A DNA stretch of 64,000 bases, from positions 682,001 to 746,000 of the forward strand of contig OZ246012.1 in assembly GCA_965230615.1 (NCBI GenBank). Direction: 5' to 3'. Made by a program: the position numbers and the translations under genes. The DNA comes from G965230615 sp965230615. GTDB lineage: Bacteria; Pseudomonadota; Gammaproteobacteria; HTCC5015. The stretch's first letter is position 1; every line of letters starts with the position of its first letter. A model generated the notes under the pieces. That model was not told the DNA's origin and searched no databases. It worked only from the letters and a program-made list of their open reading frames with translations. Shown here piece after piece: positions 34,403 to 43,606 of this stretch.

Positions 34403-36337
34403 TTACTTATCGTCTTTTACTTCTTCAAAGTCTGCATCAACAACATTGTCATCAGCGGCACCTGCATTGTCTTCAGCTGCAGCTGGCTCAGCATCAGCAG
34501 CACCTTGTTCAGCCGCCGCTTGCTCATAAGCACGCTGCGCCAATTTACCAGAAAGCTCGGTTAACGCAGTTGTTTTCTGTTGAATGACCTCAAGGTCGTC
34601 TTCTTTAACAACCTCTTGCAACTCTTTAATCGCTGCATCAATTTGCTCTTTCTCTGCAGCATCAACCTTATCACCTAAATCGGTGATTGATTTTTGCGTT
34701 GCATGAATCAAACCATCAGCCTGATTACGGGCATCAACCAGCTCGCGCATTTTTTTATCTTCATCTGCGTGCGCTTCTGCATCTTTGACCATGCGTTCGA
34801 TCTCATCATCAGACAAGCCACTTGATGCTTTAATAACAATCGATTGCTCTTTACCGGTCGCCTTATCTTTAGCTGACACATTAAGAATACCATTGGCATC
34901 AATATCGAAAGTCACCTCGACTTGTGGCACACCACGCGGCGCTGGTGGAATATCTGTGAGGTCGAAGCGCCCCAGTGATTTGTTACCACCGGCCATTTCG
35001 CGCTCACCCTGCAACACATGCACTGTAACCGCTGTTTGGTTGTCATCGGCGGTTGAGAACGTTTGGTTAGCGTTGGTTGGGATTGTCGTGTTTTTCTCAA
35101 TCAATTTAGTCATCACACCACCTAATGTCTCAATACCCAATGACAATGGTGTCACATCTAATAACAAGACATCTTTCACATCACCACCCAGTACGCCCGC
35201 CTGAATAGCCGCACCCAAAGCAACAGCCTCATCAGGGTTAACATCTTTACGTGGTTCTTGGCCAAAGAAGTCTTTTACAACGTCTTGTACTTTCGGCATA
35301 CGGGTTTGGCCACCGACTAAAATCACATCGCTGATATCACTCACCGACATACCGGCATCTTTCAGCGCAATTCTGCATGGCTCAATGGTGTTTTGGATTA
35401 ACTCATCACACAGAGACTCTAATTTGGCACGTGTCATTTTAATATTAAGGTGCTTAGGGCCGCTTGCATCTGCGGTCACATAAGGCAGATTAATATCTGT
35501 TTGCTGACTTGAAGACAGTTCAATTTTGGCTTTCTCGGCAGCTTCTTTTAAGCGCTGCATCGCTAAAGGGTCACCTTTTAAGTCAATACCCTGATCTTTT
35601 TTGAATTCATCAACCAAGTAGTCGATTAAGCGTAAATCAAAATCTTCACCACCTAAAAAGGTGTCACCATTGGTGGACAGCACTTCAAATTGGTGCTCAC
35701 CATCAATCTCAGCAATTTCGATAATCGAGACGTCGAATGTACCACCACCTAAATCGTATACAGCGATTTTGGCATCACCACGTTGCTTATCCATACCATA
35801 AGCTAACGCTGCTGCAGTTGGCTCATTGATAATGCGTTTGACATCCAGACCCGCAATACGACCCGCATCTTTGGTTGCTTGACGCTGCGAGTCATTGAAA
35901 TAAGCAGGCACAGTAATAACGGCTTCGGTGACGTCTTCACCTAAGTATTCTTCAGCCGTTTTCTTCATTTTCATTAAGACACGAGCAGAAACTTCGGGGG
36001 CAGCCATTTTTTTGCCGCACGCTTCAACCCAAGCATCACCATTATCGGCTTTCACGATCTTGTATGGCACAAGATCAATATCTTTTTGCACCTCTTTCTC
36101 ATCATAGCGACGACCGATTAGCCGTTTTACGGCAAATAGCGTATTAGTTGGGTTGGTCACCGCCTGGCGTTTTGCTGCCTGGCCAACCAAAACTTCGTCG
36201 CTATCGTCTGTAAATGCGACAATCGATGGCGTAGTGCGATCACCTTCGCTGTTTTCAATAACCTTAGATTGCCCGCCCTCCATAACAGCCACACAGGAGT
36301 TGGTTGTGCCTAAGTCTATGCCAATAATTTTACCCAT
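34403..36337 (-). CDS. dnaK: Chaperone DnaK (Hsp70)
   Basis: A 644-residue Hsp70. The N-terminal IGIDLGTTNSCVAV phosphate loop, the VYDLGGGTFDVSI motif, and the linker/substrate-domain junction with DVTPLSLGIETLGG are clear. The C-terminal tail is rich in Ala, Glu and Asp, ending VDADFEEVKDDK. GGAGAG precedes the ATG. It is the middle gene of grpE-dnaK-dnaJ. Confidence 0.99.
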   Translation of the reverse strand: MGKIIGIDLGTTNSCVAVMEGGQSKVIENSEGDRTTPSIVAFTDDSDEVLVGQAAKRQAVTNPTNTLFAVKRLIGRRYDEKEVQKDIDLVPYKIVKADNGDAWVEACGKKMAAPEVSARVLMKMKKTAEEYLGEDVTEAVITVPAYFNDSQRQATKDAGRIAGLDVKRIINEPTAAALAYGMDKQRGDAKIAVYDLGGGTFDVSIIEIAEIDGEHQFEVLSTNGDTFLGGEDFDLRLIDYLVDEFKKDQGIDLKGDPLAMQRLKEAAEKAKIELSSSQQTDINLPYVTADASGPKHLNIKMTRAKLESLCDELIQNTIEPCRIALKDAGMSVSDISDVILVGGQTRMPKVQDVVKDFFGQEPRKDVNPDEAVALGAAIQAGVLGGDVKDVLLLDVTPLSLGIETLGGVMTKLIEKNTTIPTNANQTFSTADDNQTAVTVHVLQGEREMAGGNKSLGRFDLTDIPPAPRGVPQVEVTFDIDANGILNVSAKDKATGKEQSIVIKASSGLSDDEIERMVKDAEAHADEDKKMRELVDARNQADGLIHATQKSITDLGDKVDAAEKEQIDAAIKELQEVVKEDDLEVIQQKTTALTELSGKLAQRAYEQAAAEQGAADAEPAAAEDNAGAADDNVVDADFEEVKDDK

Positions 36338-36389
36338 TATTCTTGCTCTCCGACGCTAAAGTACTATTTTTGCTAACTTGTTAGTTTAG

Positions 36390-36414
36390 TAAGGGATAAA
36401 TTTGAGATTTCAAG
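36390..36414 (-). promoter_or_regulatory. Possible second sigma-32-like promoter before dnaK
   Basis: A perfect CTTGAAA (36408-36414, minus strand) is followed 12 bases later by CCCTTACT, a partial match to the -10 consensus CCCCATNT. The -10 is weak, so this is a tentative call. Confidence 0.35.
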
Positions 36415-36439
36415 GTACTAAACAACACTATTTATACGG

Positions 36440-37036
36440 TTATTTTGCAACCGCCTTGGATACTGTCACCAGGGCTGGTCTTAGCAGCCGGTCATTCAAG
36501 GTATAACCTTTTTGCATAACTGAAATAACAGTATTTGGCTCTAATTTGTCTGACTCTTGAGCGGCCATCGCCTGATGCAACTCAGGGTTAAACTTCTGCT
36601 CGACCGGGTCGACCTCTTTGATCGCAAACTTCTCCATGACCTGAGTCATCATCTTTAAGGTCAGCTCAATGCCTTCACGTAAGTTCTCGATGTCGCTCTT
36701 ATCATGATCAGCTGCTCTCAAACCTAATTCCATACTGTCACGTACAGCGAGTAGCTCTGTCGCCAGCTTTTCAATGCCGTATTTATGCGCATTTTGCAGA
36801 TCTCTTTCTGCGCGCTTTTTAACATTATCCAGCTCAGCCTTGGCGCGTAGTAACTGATCCCAGCTATCCTGGGCTTTGTCTTCAGCTGCTGTCAGGCGAG
36901 CTTGCAGCTCGGCGCTATTTGCGGGGTCTTGCTGAATCTCTGTGACGTTATCCTGCTCAGGAGCGCTGGCTTCAGCTGGCTGATTAGCCGCCTCTGCAAC
37001 ACCATTATCCTGACTTTCGGTCACCTGATCTGACAT
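36440..37036 (-). CDS. grpE: Nucleotide exchange factor GrpE
   Basis: A 198-residue protein. The first 50 residues are acidic and probably disordered, then a long coiled coil (about 50-110) and the beta-wing domain with VDPVEQKFNPELHQAM and the end motif GYTLNDRLLRPALVTVSK. It releases ADP from DnaK. It begins after a strong sigma-32 promoter and precedes dnaK by 102 bases. Confidence 0.97.
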   Translation of the reverse strand: MSDQVTESQDNGVAEAANQPAEASAPEQDNVTEIQQDPANSAELQARLTAAEDKAQDSWDQLLRAKAELDNVKKRAERDLQNAHKYGIEKLATELLAVRDSMELGLRAADHDKSDIENLREGIELTLKMMTQVMEKFAIKEVDPVEQKFNPELHQAMAAQESDKLEPNTVISVMQKGYTLNDRLLRPALVTVSKAVAK

Positions 37037-37079
37037 GCCTTACTCTCCTAAATGATAGCCGGTTTCATAGTCTGCACCG

Positions 37080-37108
37080 ATAATGGGGACTGCTGAGGCT
37101 GTTTCAAG
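37080..37108 (-). promoter_or_regulatory. Sigma-32 (RpoH) heat-shock promoter of grpE-dnaK-dnaJ
   Basis: On the minus strand CTTGAAA (37102-37108), 13 bases, then CCCCATTAT (37080-37088), an essentially perfect match to the RpoH consensus. The -10 ends 43 bases upstream of the grpE ATG. Confidence 0.9.
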
Positions 37109-37120
37109 GTGTTATTACAG

Positions 37121-37148
37121 AAAAAAGTGCCCAAATGACCACTTTTTT
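37121..37148 (-). terminator. Intrinsic terminator after hrcA
   Basis: Perfect 9 bp stem AAAAAAGTG (37121-37129)/CACTTTTTT (37140-37148) with a ten-base loop and a T-run at the 3' side. It lies 35 bases after the hrcA stop and just upstream of the sigma-32 promoter, separating the two transcription units. Confidence 0.75.
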
Positions 37149-37182
37149 AGCAGAAAAGCGGATCTGAAAGTAAACAGTTCGA

Positions 37183-38235
37183 CTAACTTTGGGGGTTGAG
37201 CGCGGCACTCAATAAACGAGCGGTAATATCGACAATAGGAATCACCCGTTCATAAGCCATTCTTGTCGGTCCTACAACCCCGAGCACGCCCAAGGTCTCA
37301 TCACTGGCGGCATAAGACGAGGTGACAACACTACAGTCATCGAGCACATCATAACCCGACTCTTGACCAATAAAAATTTGCACGCCGTCGGCTTGTTGGC
37401 AGCGATCCAGAACATGCAAAATATCCCGCTTTTTATGAAAAGCCTCAAAAAGCTGCTTGAGCTTATCCATATCGGTCAAATCGCCTGAGCCCATTAAGTT
37501 CGTTTGACCTTCAACCAGTAGATCATCTTGTGCCTGGCTTTCCTCATCAAACACCTTGCCAGTCATTTCAATAGCCAGCTTCATAAGGCTATTTAGCTCT
37601 TCCCGAGTGGCTGAGAGCTCTTTGCGTAGATTATCGCGCATACTATTTAAATCTGAGCCAAGCAGGTGTTCGTTGATATAATTAGCAACCTGTTGTAATT
37701 CACTCTGCGTGTAATCCCGCTCGGTCTTTATGATGCTATTTTGTACATCTTTGTCACTGTAGACTAAAATAACCAGTACCTGACTGTTCGATAGTGGCAA
37801 AAACTCAATATGCCGAACCGAGAAGAGTTTTGGCCGCGGGATCATGACAATACCTGCCAGGTGTGTCACATCCGAGAGTAAGGATGAGGCTGATTTTGCC
37901 AGCATATTACTGTTCAGATCGGGACTCAGCTGCTTTTTTAAGGCCGCAACTTCATTACTATTGAGCGGCTTTACACTTAGCATCGTATCCACAAAAACGC
38001 GATAACCCTGTACAGTGGGTATGCGCCCTGCAGACGTATGTGGCGAAGAGACTAACCCCATTTCTTCCAAGTCCATCATGACATTACGGATCGTTGCCGG
38101 ACTCAAATCCATGCCTGAGTCTCGGGATAGGGTTCTGGAACCCACAGGTTGACCGTCACGTATATAACGCTGCATTAGCGCTTTTAGCAAATGATGGGCC
38201 CGCTCATCGAGTTGTGGAAAAGATGCTTTACTCAT
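37183..38235 (-). CDS. hrcA: Heat-shock repressor HrcA
   Basis: A 350-residue repressor. The N-terminal winged helix-turn-helix contains GSRTLSRDSGMDLSPATIRNVM, a GAF-like middle domain follows, and the end shows LGVLGVVGPTRMAYERVIPIVD, the HrcA signature. HrcA binds CIRCE elements (usually before groESL) and needs GroE for activity. No CIRCE-type repeat is visible upstream of hrcA, grpE or dnaK, so its target is probably groESL elsewhere in the genome. Confidence 0.96.
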   Translation of the reverse strand: MSKASFPQLDERAHHLLKALMQRYIRDGQPVGSRTLSRDSGMDLSPATIRNVMMDLEEMGLVSSPHTSAGRIPTVQGYRVFVDTMLSVKPLNSNEVAALKKQLSPDLNSNMLAKSASSLLSDVTHLAGIVMIPRPKLFSVRHIEFLPLSNSQVLVILVYSDKDVQNSIIKTERDYTQSELQQVANYINEHLLGSDLNSMRDNLRKELSATREELNSLMKLAIEMTGKVFDEESQAQDDLLVEGQTNLMGSGDLTDMDKLKQLFEAFHKKRDILHVLDRCQQADGVQIFIGQESGYDVLDDCSVVTSSYAASDETLGVLGVVGPTRMAYERVIPIVDITARLLSAALNPQS

Positions 38236-38382
38236 AGTCGAATGTATAGTATCACGCTAAGCCTGATTAAAAATGCTGACTAGGCTGCGATTTTGCATTT
38301 ATCAGCAGTAGCTGGCAATAGCTTTACAAATCATTGGCATCCGTTGGGCATGATTCACCTATATCAAAAAATAACCGCGCAT

Positions 38383-40614
38383 TTAAGATGGCTTGTGCGG
38401 GGGCGGCTTCTGCGACTTGAGCCGCAATAACTGCTCAGCCTGTAAATCACCGACGGGGGGTGAGAAATAGAAACCCTGTGCATAATCACACGCCATTTCG
38501 AGCAGTTGTTGTGACTGTGATGCCGTCTCGACACCCTCTGCAACAACTTTCAGGTTCATATTGTGTGTGAGCTTTATAATAGTATCCACGATTTCAGCCT
38601 GTTCTAAGCGGCCCTCACCAATACGACTAATAAATGAGCGATCAATTTTGACTTCGTCAATAGGCAGGCGATGCAAATAGCTCAATGATGAGTAGCCTGT
38701 ACCAAAATCATCCATCGCCAGGCTGATACCCATAGATTTGAACTGCGCTAAGATAGCATTAATACACTCAGCATTTTCCATAACGACAGACTCGGTAATT
38801 TCAAACGTGAGCCAGCTAGGGTCCACACCAGTACTGCTGATAATTCTATCCACATGCTCGATCAAATCAATTTCAGAGAACTGCCTGGCTGACAGGTTGA
38901 TACTGATTGTACTCAGTGGCTGCAAGGCAAACATTTTTTTCCATAAATAAATTTGCTTACACGCTTCACGAATCACCCAATAGCCAATATCGACAATTAA
39001 GCCAGTCTCTTCTGCTATCGGTATAAAGTCAGCTGGAGAAATCAGCCCTTTTCCAGGGTGTTGCCAACGCAGTAACGCTTCAACAGATTGAATAGTATTA
39101 TCTTGTAAGGCAATAATGGGCTGATAACATAAAGAAAGTTCGTTACGTTCGAGTGCTTTGCGCAAATCTGTTTCCAGTTGTAAAGAAGCTGCGGCTTCGG
39201 CACGCATATCATTATCAAATAGCTCATAACGTGCCCGTCCATCTTCTTTCGCCTTGTACAGAGCTGTATCAGCATCTCTTAACATATCTTCCGGACTATT
39301 GTACCGAGTTGTGCTTAGTGCAATACCGATACTTGCTGTAGTAAAGACTTCCGAGCCTTCTATCATGATTGGCTCAGCCAACAAATCCTGCAAGCGGTTC
39401 GCCACAAAAGTGGCGTCATGCGCATAAGCGATGTCTTCTAACAACACAGCAAATTCATCTCCACCCAAACGGGCAATGGTATCGGCAGGTCGAACATAGG
39501 CAATCAGGCGTTGTGATATTTCTTTAAGCAGCTGGTCCCCAGCAATATGCCCCATTACATCATTGATATTTTTAAAACGGTCTAAATCAATAAATAATGC
39601 TGCAAATTGATAATCAGGTTTTCGCTGCCCTCTTAGTAGAGCATGTTGCAAACGGTCTAAAAATAAAGCCCTATTGGGCAACCCTGTGAGTTCATCATGT
39701 AGAGCATCATGCCTCAGACGATCTTCAGCAAGCTTCTGATTCGTTATATCCCGCGCTATACCAATAAAACTGTTTAAAACACCGCTGCTGTCAAAGTAAG
39801 GAATAATTTTATGGTCTAACCAAATATGCTCATTGCCATCTCGAGGTAAAACTCTTATCTCATGATGAATAAAGTTAGCATCAACACAATAGTTATCTTC
39901 TTGTAGCTGCTGCATAAACCAGCTCATATCTTTTAGCCAGATTTGATCTTCAATATGTGTTATTTTTTGCCATAAATCATTACTGCGCATAAACTCAGCA
40001 GGTAAATATCCAGTAATATTTTGTACCCGCTTACTAATAAACTCCAAGTGACCATAGGGCTCATCAGGACTTGGTAAGCTGCGTATGTAAATAAACTCAT
40101 CAATATTATCAATAATGGCTTGATAAGACTCTTCTACAAGTTGCTGCTGATTAGTATGTTGGTGCGCCTTTAAATGCTTACTTAAAATTTTCTCGAGCTG
40201 GCCGGCAAGTATATTTTTAACGGTAATAATATCCAGTACATTGACCTGCCTGCTCAATGTTGATGCCTCGACATCGATATCATCCAAAAGCAGGATAAAA
40301 TAAGGTTGGCTACCACCTTCAATGGCGACCCGGATTAGCTCAACGCCCCGCTGCTGCTCGAAGCTGTAATCCACTAGATGCATATCGTAAGCCGTAATGG
40401 CCAACATATCTAATGCCTGCTCATAAGACTCCGCAACATCCAACTGATAGCGCCCTTTATCGACTGACAACTGAGCCTGAATACTCTCAGTGGTATTACC
40501 GTCATTACAAACTAGCAAAATATGCGCAGGTGGGTTTGCAGCAATAGCAGCCATGGCTGTGGCGTCACTTGTCTGTGCAGCTGGAGAGCTTGGCTTTTCA
40601 GTCATTACTCGCAT
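38383..40614 (-). CDS. REC-PAS-GGDEF-EAL c-di-GMP turnover protein
   Basis: A 743-residue cytoplasmic signalling protein. A receiver-like domain spans about 30-150 with a possible phospho-acceptor D82, a PAS domain about 160-295, the GGDEF domain carries the intact motif G384-G-D-E-F388 with FKNINDVMGHIAGD as substrate region, and the EAL domain starts with E512-A-L and keeps NLSARQ, EITES, DDFGTGYSSL, KIDRSF and EGVET. Both cyclase and phosphodiesterase activity are therefore possible. No membrane segments are seen. It sits between hrcA and the flagellar locus, alone in its transcript as far as can be seen. Confidence 0.93.
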   Translation of the reverse strand: MRVMTEKPSSPAAQTSDATAMAAIAANPPAHILLVCNDGNTTESIQAQLSVDKGRYQLDVAESYEQALDMLAITAYDMHLVDYSFEQQRGVELIRVAIEGGSQPYFILLLDDIDVEASTLSRQVNVLDIITVKNILAGQLEKILSKHLKAHQHTNQQQLVEESYQAIIDNIDEFIYIRSLPSPDEPYGHLEFISKRVQNITGYLPAEFMRSNDLWQKITHIEDQIWLKDMSWFMQQLQEDNYCVDANFIHHEIRVLPRDGNEHIWLDHKIIPYFDSSGVLNSFIGIARDITNQKLAEDRLRHDALHDELTGLPNRALFLDRLQHALLRGQRKPDYQFAALFIDLDRFKNINDVMGHIAGDQLLKEISQRLIAYVRPADTIARLGGDEFAVLLEDIAYAHDATFVANRLQDLLAEPIMIEGSEVFTTASIGIALSTTRYNSPEDMLRDADTALYKAKEDGRARYELFDNDMRAEAAASLQLETDLRKALERNELSLCYQPIIALQDNTIQSVEALLRWQHPGKGLISPADFIPIAEETGLIVDIGYWVIREACKQIYLWKKMFALQPLSTISINLSARQFSEIDLIEHVDRIISSTGVDPSWLTFEITESVVMENAECINAILAQFKSMGISLAMDDFGTGYSSLSYLHRLPIDEVKIDRSFISRIGEGRLEQAEIVDTIIKLTHNMNLKVVAEGVETASQSQQLLEMACDYAQGFYFSPPVGDLQAEQLLRLKSQKPPPHKPS

Positions 40615-40814
40615 CAGTCATACCTTATTATATAGCTCAACAATTAGACCTTCTCTAAAGCAAGGTGGCGTTTGACCTAGGAAATATCGGCCAATGTCTC
40701 ACTATCCTTAAATAGGCTTTTTTCAGAAGAAGCTAATAATAGTTTGATTTTAAAAGAGTTTTTTCTAATGTTCGTGTTAAAGAAAATACGCTGTTCGCCG
40801 TTACTAGTATATCC

Positions 40815-40834
40815 CCTTACGCGCTTGCGTAAGG
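40815..40834. promoter_or_regulatory. Perfect 8 bp inverted repeat between EAL gene and lipoprotein gene
   Basis: Arms CCTTACGC (40815-40822) and GCGTAAGG (40827-40834) around a GCTT loop, in a 248 bp divergent intergenic region and 29 bp upstream of the lipoprotein start. It may be an operator or a stable RNA hairpin in that leader; no T-run follows. Confidence 0.35.
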
Positions 40835-40862
40835 ATAAGGGCCTACTAGCTGAGACATATGT

Positions 40863-41747
40863 ATGCACCAGTCCTGGAATCATATTAACAATAGCAGTCG
40901 TACGCCGCTCTGTAGAGCAGCTTACCGAAGTATTTGGCTTCTTGTGACTCTCAGTATCAGTGCCTGCGGTGGCGGTGGTAGTAGTGACGACACCAGCGAT
41001 GACGCAGCGAGTATAACGGCCGTCGAGGCTGCTAGCGAGAATACCAGTGAAAACCCTCTGGCATTTTTAGACAATAATCATATTATGACCGCACTTTATA
41101 CTAATGTGCGCACACCTGATGACTTTTACACTGAAACCAGTCCACCACCTGATACCTTTCAGACTATACGCCATATAAAAAATAATGATGTACCAACATT
41201 ACCTGTTGTAGCAACCCAGTATGAGTTGTGCAGCAATGACTTTAGCGAAGCACTAAGCTGGTCTGACAGCCTAGGCGATGGCGACCTAGTGGACAACCGC
41301 GATCATGCTATTTTCTTTGAGTTTACGCGCGTGCACTTAAGCTCTCCTGAAACAACTACACTACACAGGGTATACAAATGCGATCATGTGAATCGTAATA
41401 CAGTGGATTTATTAAACCCAAGTAGTCACTTAGGACAATATACACAAACACCACAACAAGCATCGTCTATCAAAACGTTATTAGAATATTTCTGGAGATT
41501 TACCATCAGCAACAACTATGGTAATGCGATATTAGGTAGCGTAACAATAGAACAAACGGATCGTTATCAACACACCTTCTATCAGGCCACATTAAGTAGC
41601 ACTAATAATTCGCAATGCGATGCTATTGATGTTTATAGAATAGAATATCTTATCAGCAAAGCTGATGGCACTATTAGTAAAAATCAAAAATCACACAGCA
41701 GCTTTTCAGCAATCAATAATGGTGGCAGTTATGAAATCTGTCAATGA
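40863..41747 (+). CDS. Putative lipoprotein of unknown function
   Basis: A 294-residue protein with a basic N-region, a short hydrophobic stretch (23-34) and a lipobox-like ISAC with C35 followed by GGGGSSDD, a common outer-membrane lipoprotein linker. After a disordered Ser/Asp/Glu region (to about 65) comes a globular part with four cysteines that could form disulfides. I recognise no family. It is the only plus-strand gene among the flagellar and c-di-GMP genes, and the gap downstream before motD is small. Confidence 0.65.
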   Translation: MHQSWNHINNSSRTPLCRAAYRSIWLLVTLSISACGGGGSSDDTSDDAASITAVEAASENTSENPLAFLDNNHIMTALYTNVRTPDDFYTETSPPPDTFQTIRHIKNNDVPTLPVVATQYELCSNDFSEALSWSDSLGDGDLVDNRDHAIFFEFTRVHLSSPETTTLHRVYKCDHVNRNTVDLLNPSSHLGQYTQTPQQASSIKTLLEYFWRFTISNNYGNAILGSVTIEQTDRYQHTFYQATLSSTNNSQCDAIDVYRIEYLISKADGTISKNQKSHSSFSAINNGGSYEICQ

Positions 41748-41988
41748 TATATTTAGCTTTCCAAGCTCATCAAACACAAGCAAACAACAAGCCGTAATTG
41801 CTGAGCCAACAGTGAAAATTAATTCACAACTTGAGTTGCCTGCAACAGTACTCATGGAAACACTAGCAGTAAAGAAAATCAGTCAAACTCAATATCAAAA
41901 TCTTCATCGTTTACAATACGTGTCGATAGTGCTGGCGGCGCTTCCGGCTGCGCTGATAATGTTGTATCTGTATCTGGTGCAATATTAG
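41731..41988 (+). CDS. Possible small C-tail-anchored protein, antisense to the motD end
   Basis: An 85-residue frame beginning 17 bases inside the lipoprotein gene with GGTGG upstream. It ends in a clear hydrophobic helix (YVSIVLAALPAALIMLYLYL). The last 110 bases lie antisense to the final part of motD, which codes for a low-complexity tail, so one of the two frames may be a by-product of the other. Real expression is uncertain. Confidence 0.3.
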   Translation: MKSVNDIFSFPSSSNTSKQQAVIAEPTVKINSQLELPATVLMETLAVKKISQTQYQNLHRLQYVSIVLAALPAALIMLYLYLVQY

Positions 41989-42823
41989 TTTGTTCTGTTG
42001 TTAGATTTGTATTGATTTCATCAACAGCGTCTTTAGTTGAAGACAAAATTTCAATAAAATCTCTTGGATCAGAGCCAGACAATACTACAATAACAACCCG
42101 ACGATTTTGATTTCGTCCAATTGCATTATCATTATCTGCAACAGGTCTGAACTCGCCGTAACCTATCGCCGCCATACGATCAGGTGCAATACCCTGGCTG
42201 ACTAACATACGCAATACAGAAGATGCCCTGGCCGAAGACAGTTCCCAGTTGGATGGAAATACACTATTACTGATAGGCTGATTATCAGTAAAGCCCTCAA
42301 CATGGATTGCATTGGAAAATTTTTCTAATATATCTGATAGCACCTCAAGTATGGGTTCTGCATCAGGTGCCAAACGTGCACTACCACTATCGAACAAGAC
42401 ACTTGCGTTAATTTGTATTTCCAAACGAATAGGAGACTGCTCTATTCCTATAATCCCCATATCAATCCAGGGTGATAGTGCTTTTTTAACAGTATCCGCC
42501 ATGCTTTTTATAACAACATCTTGTGCTATAGCATAACGTTCTTCAGATGCCTTTTTCTCACCACTTTCCATAGACAGCGAATGCTCTTGCTGCTCATGCT
42601 GGCCGCTGACAATATTGCCGAGGTTAGCTGGATTTGCAGATTGTGGATCAGCCAATGCTTCCACAATTGATTTTGATAATAAACGATACTGCCCATCATT
42701 CACTGATGAAACGGCATACATCATGACAAAAAAACCAAACAATAATGTGATAAAGTCTGCATAAGAGACGATCCAGCGATCTCGGTTCGCAGTATTGCTT
42801 ACTGCCTGCCTATTTCTTCGCAT
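41879..42823 (-). CDS. motD: MotD-type flagellar stator B subunit
   Basis: A 314-residue stator protein. One membrane helix near the N-terminus contains the ion-binding aspartate in SYADFITLLFGFFVMMY. A periplasmic OmpA-like peptidoglycan-binding domain (about 140-255) has EGFTDNQPI, NWELSSARASSVLRML and NQNRRVVI. The last 60 residues are an unusual Thr/Asp/Ala-rich tail. It pairs with MotC, encoded 15 bases upstream, and by similarity to the Pseudomonas MotCD pair is expected to be proton-driven. It is the last gene of the flagellar run. Confidence 0.88.
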   Translation of the reverse strand: MRRNRQAVSNTANRDRWIVSYADFITLLFGFFVMMYAVSSVNDGQYRLLSKSIVEALADPQSANPANLGNIVSGQHEQQEHSLSMESGEKKASEERYAIAQDVVIKSMADTVKKALSPWIDMGIIGIEQSPIRLEIQINASVLFDSGSARLAPDAEPILEVLSDILEKFSNAIHVEGFTDNQPISNSVFPSNWELSSARASSVLRMLVSQGIAPDRMAAIGYGEFRPVADNDNAIGRNQNRRVVIVVLSGSDPRDFIEILSSTKDAVDEINTNLTTEQTNIAPDTDTTLSAQPEAPPALSTRIVNDEDFDIEFD

Positions 42824-42838
42824 AATGATAAATAACCT

Positions 42839-43591
42839 TTAGTTTTTAAAATAACCCTGCAGCCTATTCTCAATGTTACGTGGGTTTTCACCTTCTGCTA
42901 TTGCGATAATGCCATCTAATAACAATTCTTTTAGTTGCACTTCTCTTGTAATTACTGCATTTAATTTATTTGCTATCGGCAGGAATAATAAGTTAGCTAG
43001 CCCTACACCATAGATTGTGGCAACAAAAGCCGTTGCAATACCCGCTCCCAGCTTTGATGGATCTTCTAAATTACTCATCACATGAATCAAGCCTAACACT
43101 GCACCAAGAATACCTATTGTTGGACTATACCCACCCATTCCCTCAAATACTCTGGCTGCTTCATGGTCATATTTTTCTTTAGTAATTAAATCAACTTCCA
43201 TAACGCTACGAATCGTCTGTGGTTCATTACCATCAACTAACAGTTGTAGTGCCTTTTTAGCAAAAGGATCTTTTTCTTTATTAACAAATACTTCCAAACC
43301 TAATAAACCTTCTCGACGAGCCATATTGCTCCATCGTACAATAGTGGCAATAAATGTTTTTTCTTCGACAACAGGTGGTAAAAATGTCCACTTGGCTAAC
43401 ATCATGGCACGAATAAAAATATCTAAAGGTGTTTGTAACATCGTGGCACCCAGAGTACCACCCAAAACGATAACCAAGGCTGTTAATTCCCATAGTGATC
43501 CAGCTGTACCACCTTCCAGCTGATGCCCAACAACGATAGCAGCAAAAGCAACTAAGACACCCAATAAGCTCAGCAAATCAATTTTTGTCAT
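42839..43591 (-). CDS. motC: MotC-type flagellar stator A subunit
   Basis: A 250-residue MotA-family protein with four membrane helices and the cytoplasmic loop between helices 2 and 3 (ARREGLLGLEVFV...). The segment GYSPTIGILGAVLGLIHVM and GVGLANLLFLPIANKL are typical of the last two helices. It forms the ion channel of a stator with MotD. It follows fliA by 15 bases; cheYZAB, which separate fliA from motCD in Pseudomonas, are absent. Confidence 0.9.
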   Translation of the reverse strand: MTKIDLLSLLGVLVAFAAIVVGHQLEGGTAGSLWELTALVIVLGGTLGATMLQTPLDIFIRAMMLAKWTFLPPVVEEKTFIATIVRWSNMARREGLLGLEVFVNKEKDPFAKKALQLLVDGNEPQTIRSVMEVDLITKEKYDHEAARVFEGMGGYSPTIGILGAVLGLIHVMSNLEDPSKLGAGIATAFVATIYGVGLANLLFLPIANKLNAVITREVQLKELLLDGIIAIAEGENPRNIENRLQGYFKN

Positions 43592-43606
43592 AGTATGTTA
43601 AGCCAC

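Noticed and set aside
36373..36384. CTAAC-TT-GTTAG hairpin upstream of dnaK as a CIRCE element
   Set aside because: CIRCE has nine-base arms TTAGCACTC/GAGTGCTAA with a nine-base spacer; this dyad is too short and differs in sequence.
40744..40947. 67-codon plus-strand frame upstream of the lipoprotein gene
   Set aside because: It lies across the intergenic hairpin and into the lipoprotein gene in another frame, with no supporting signal.
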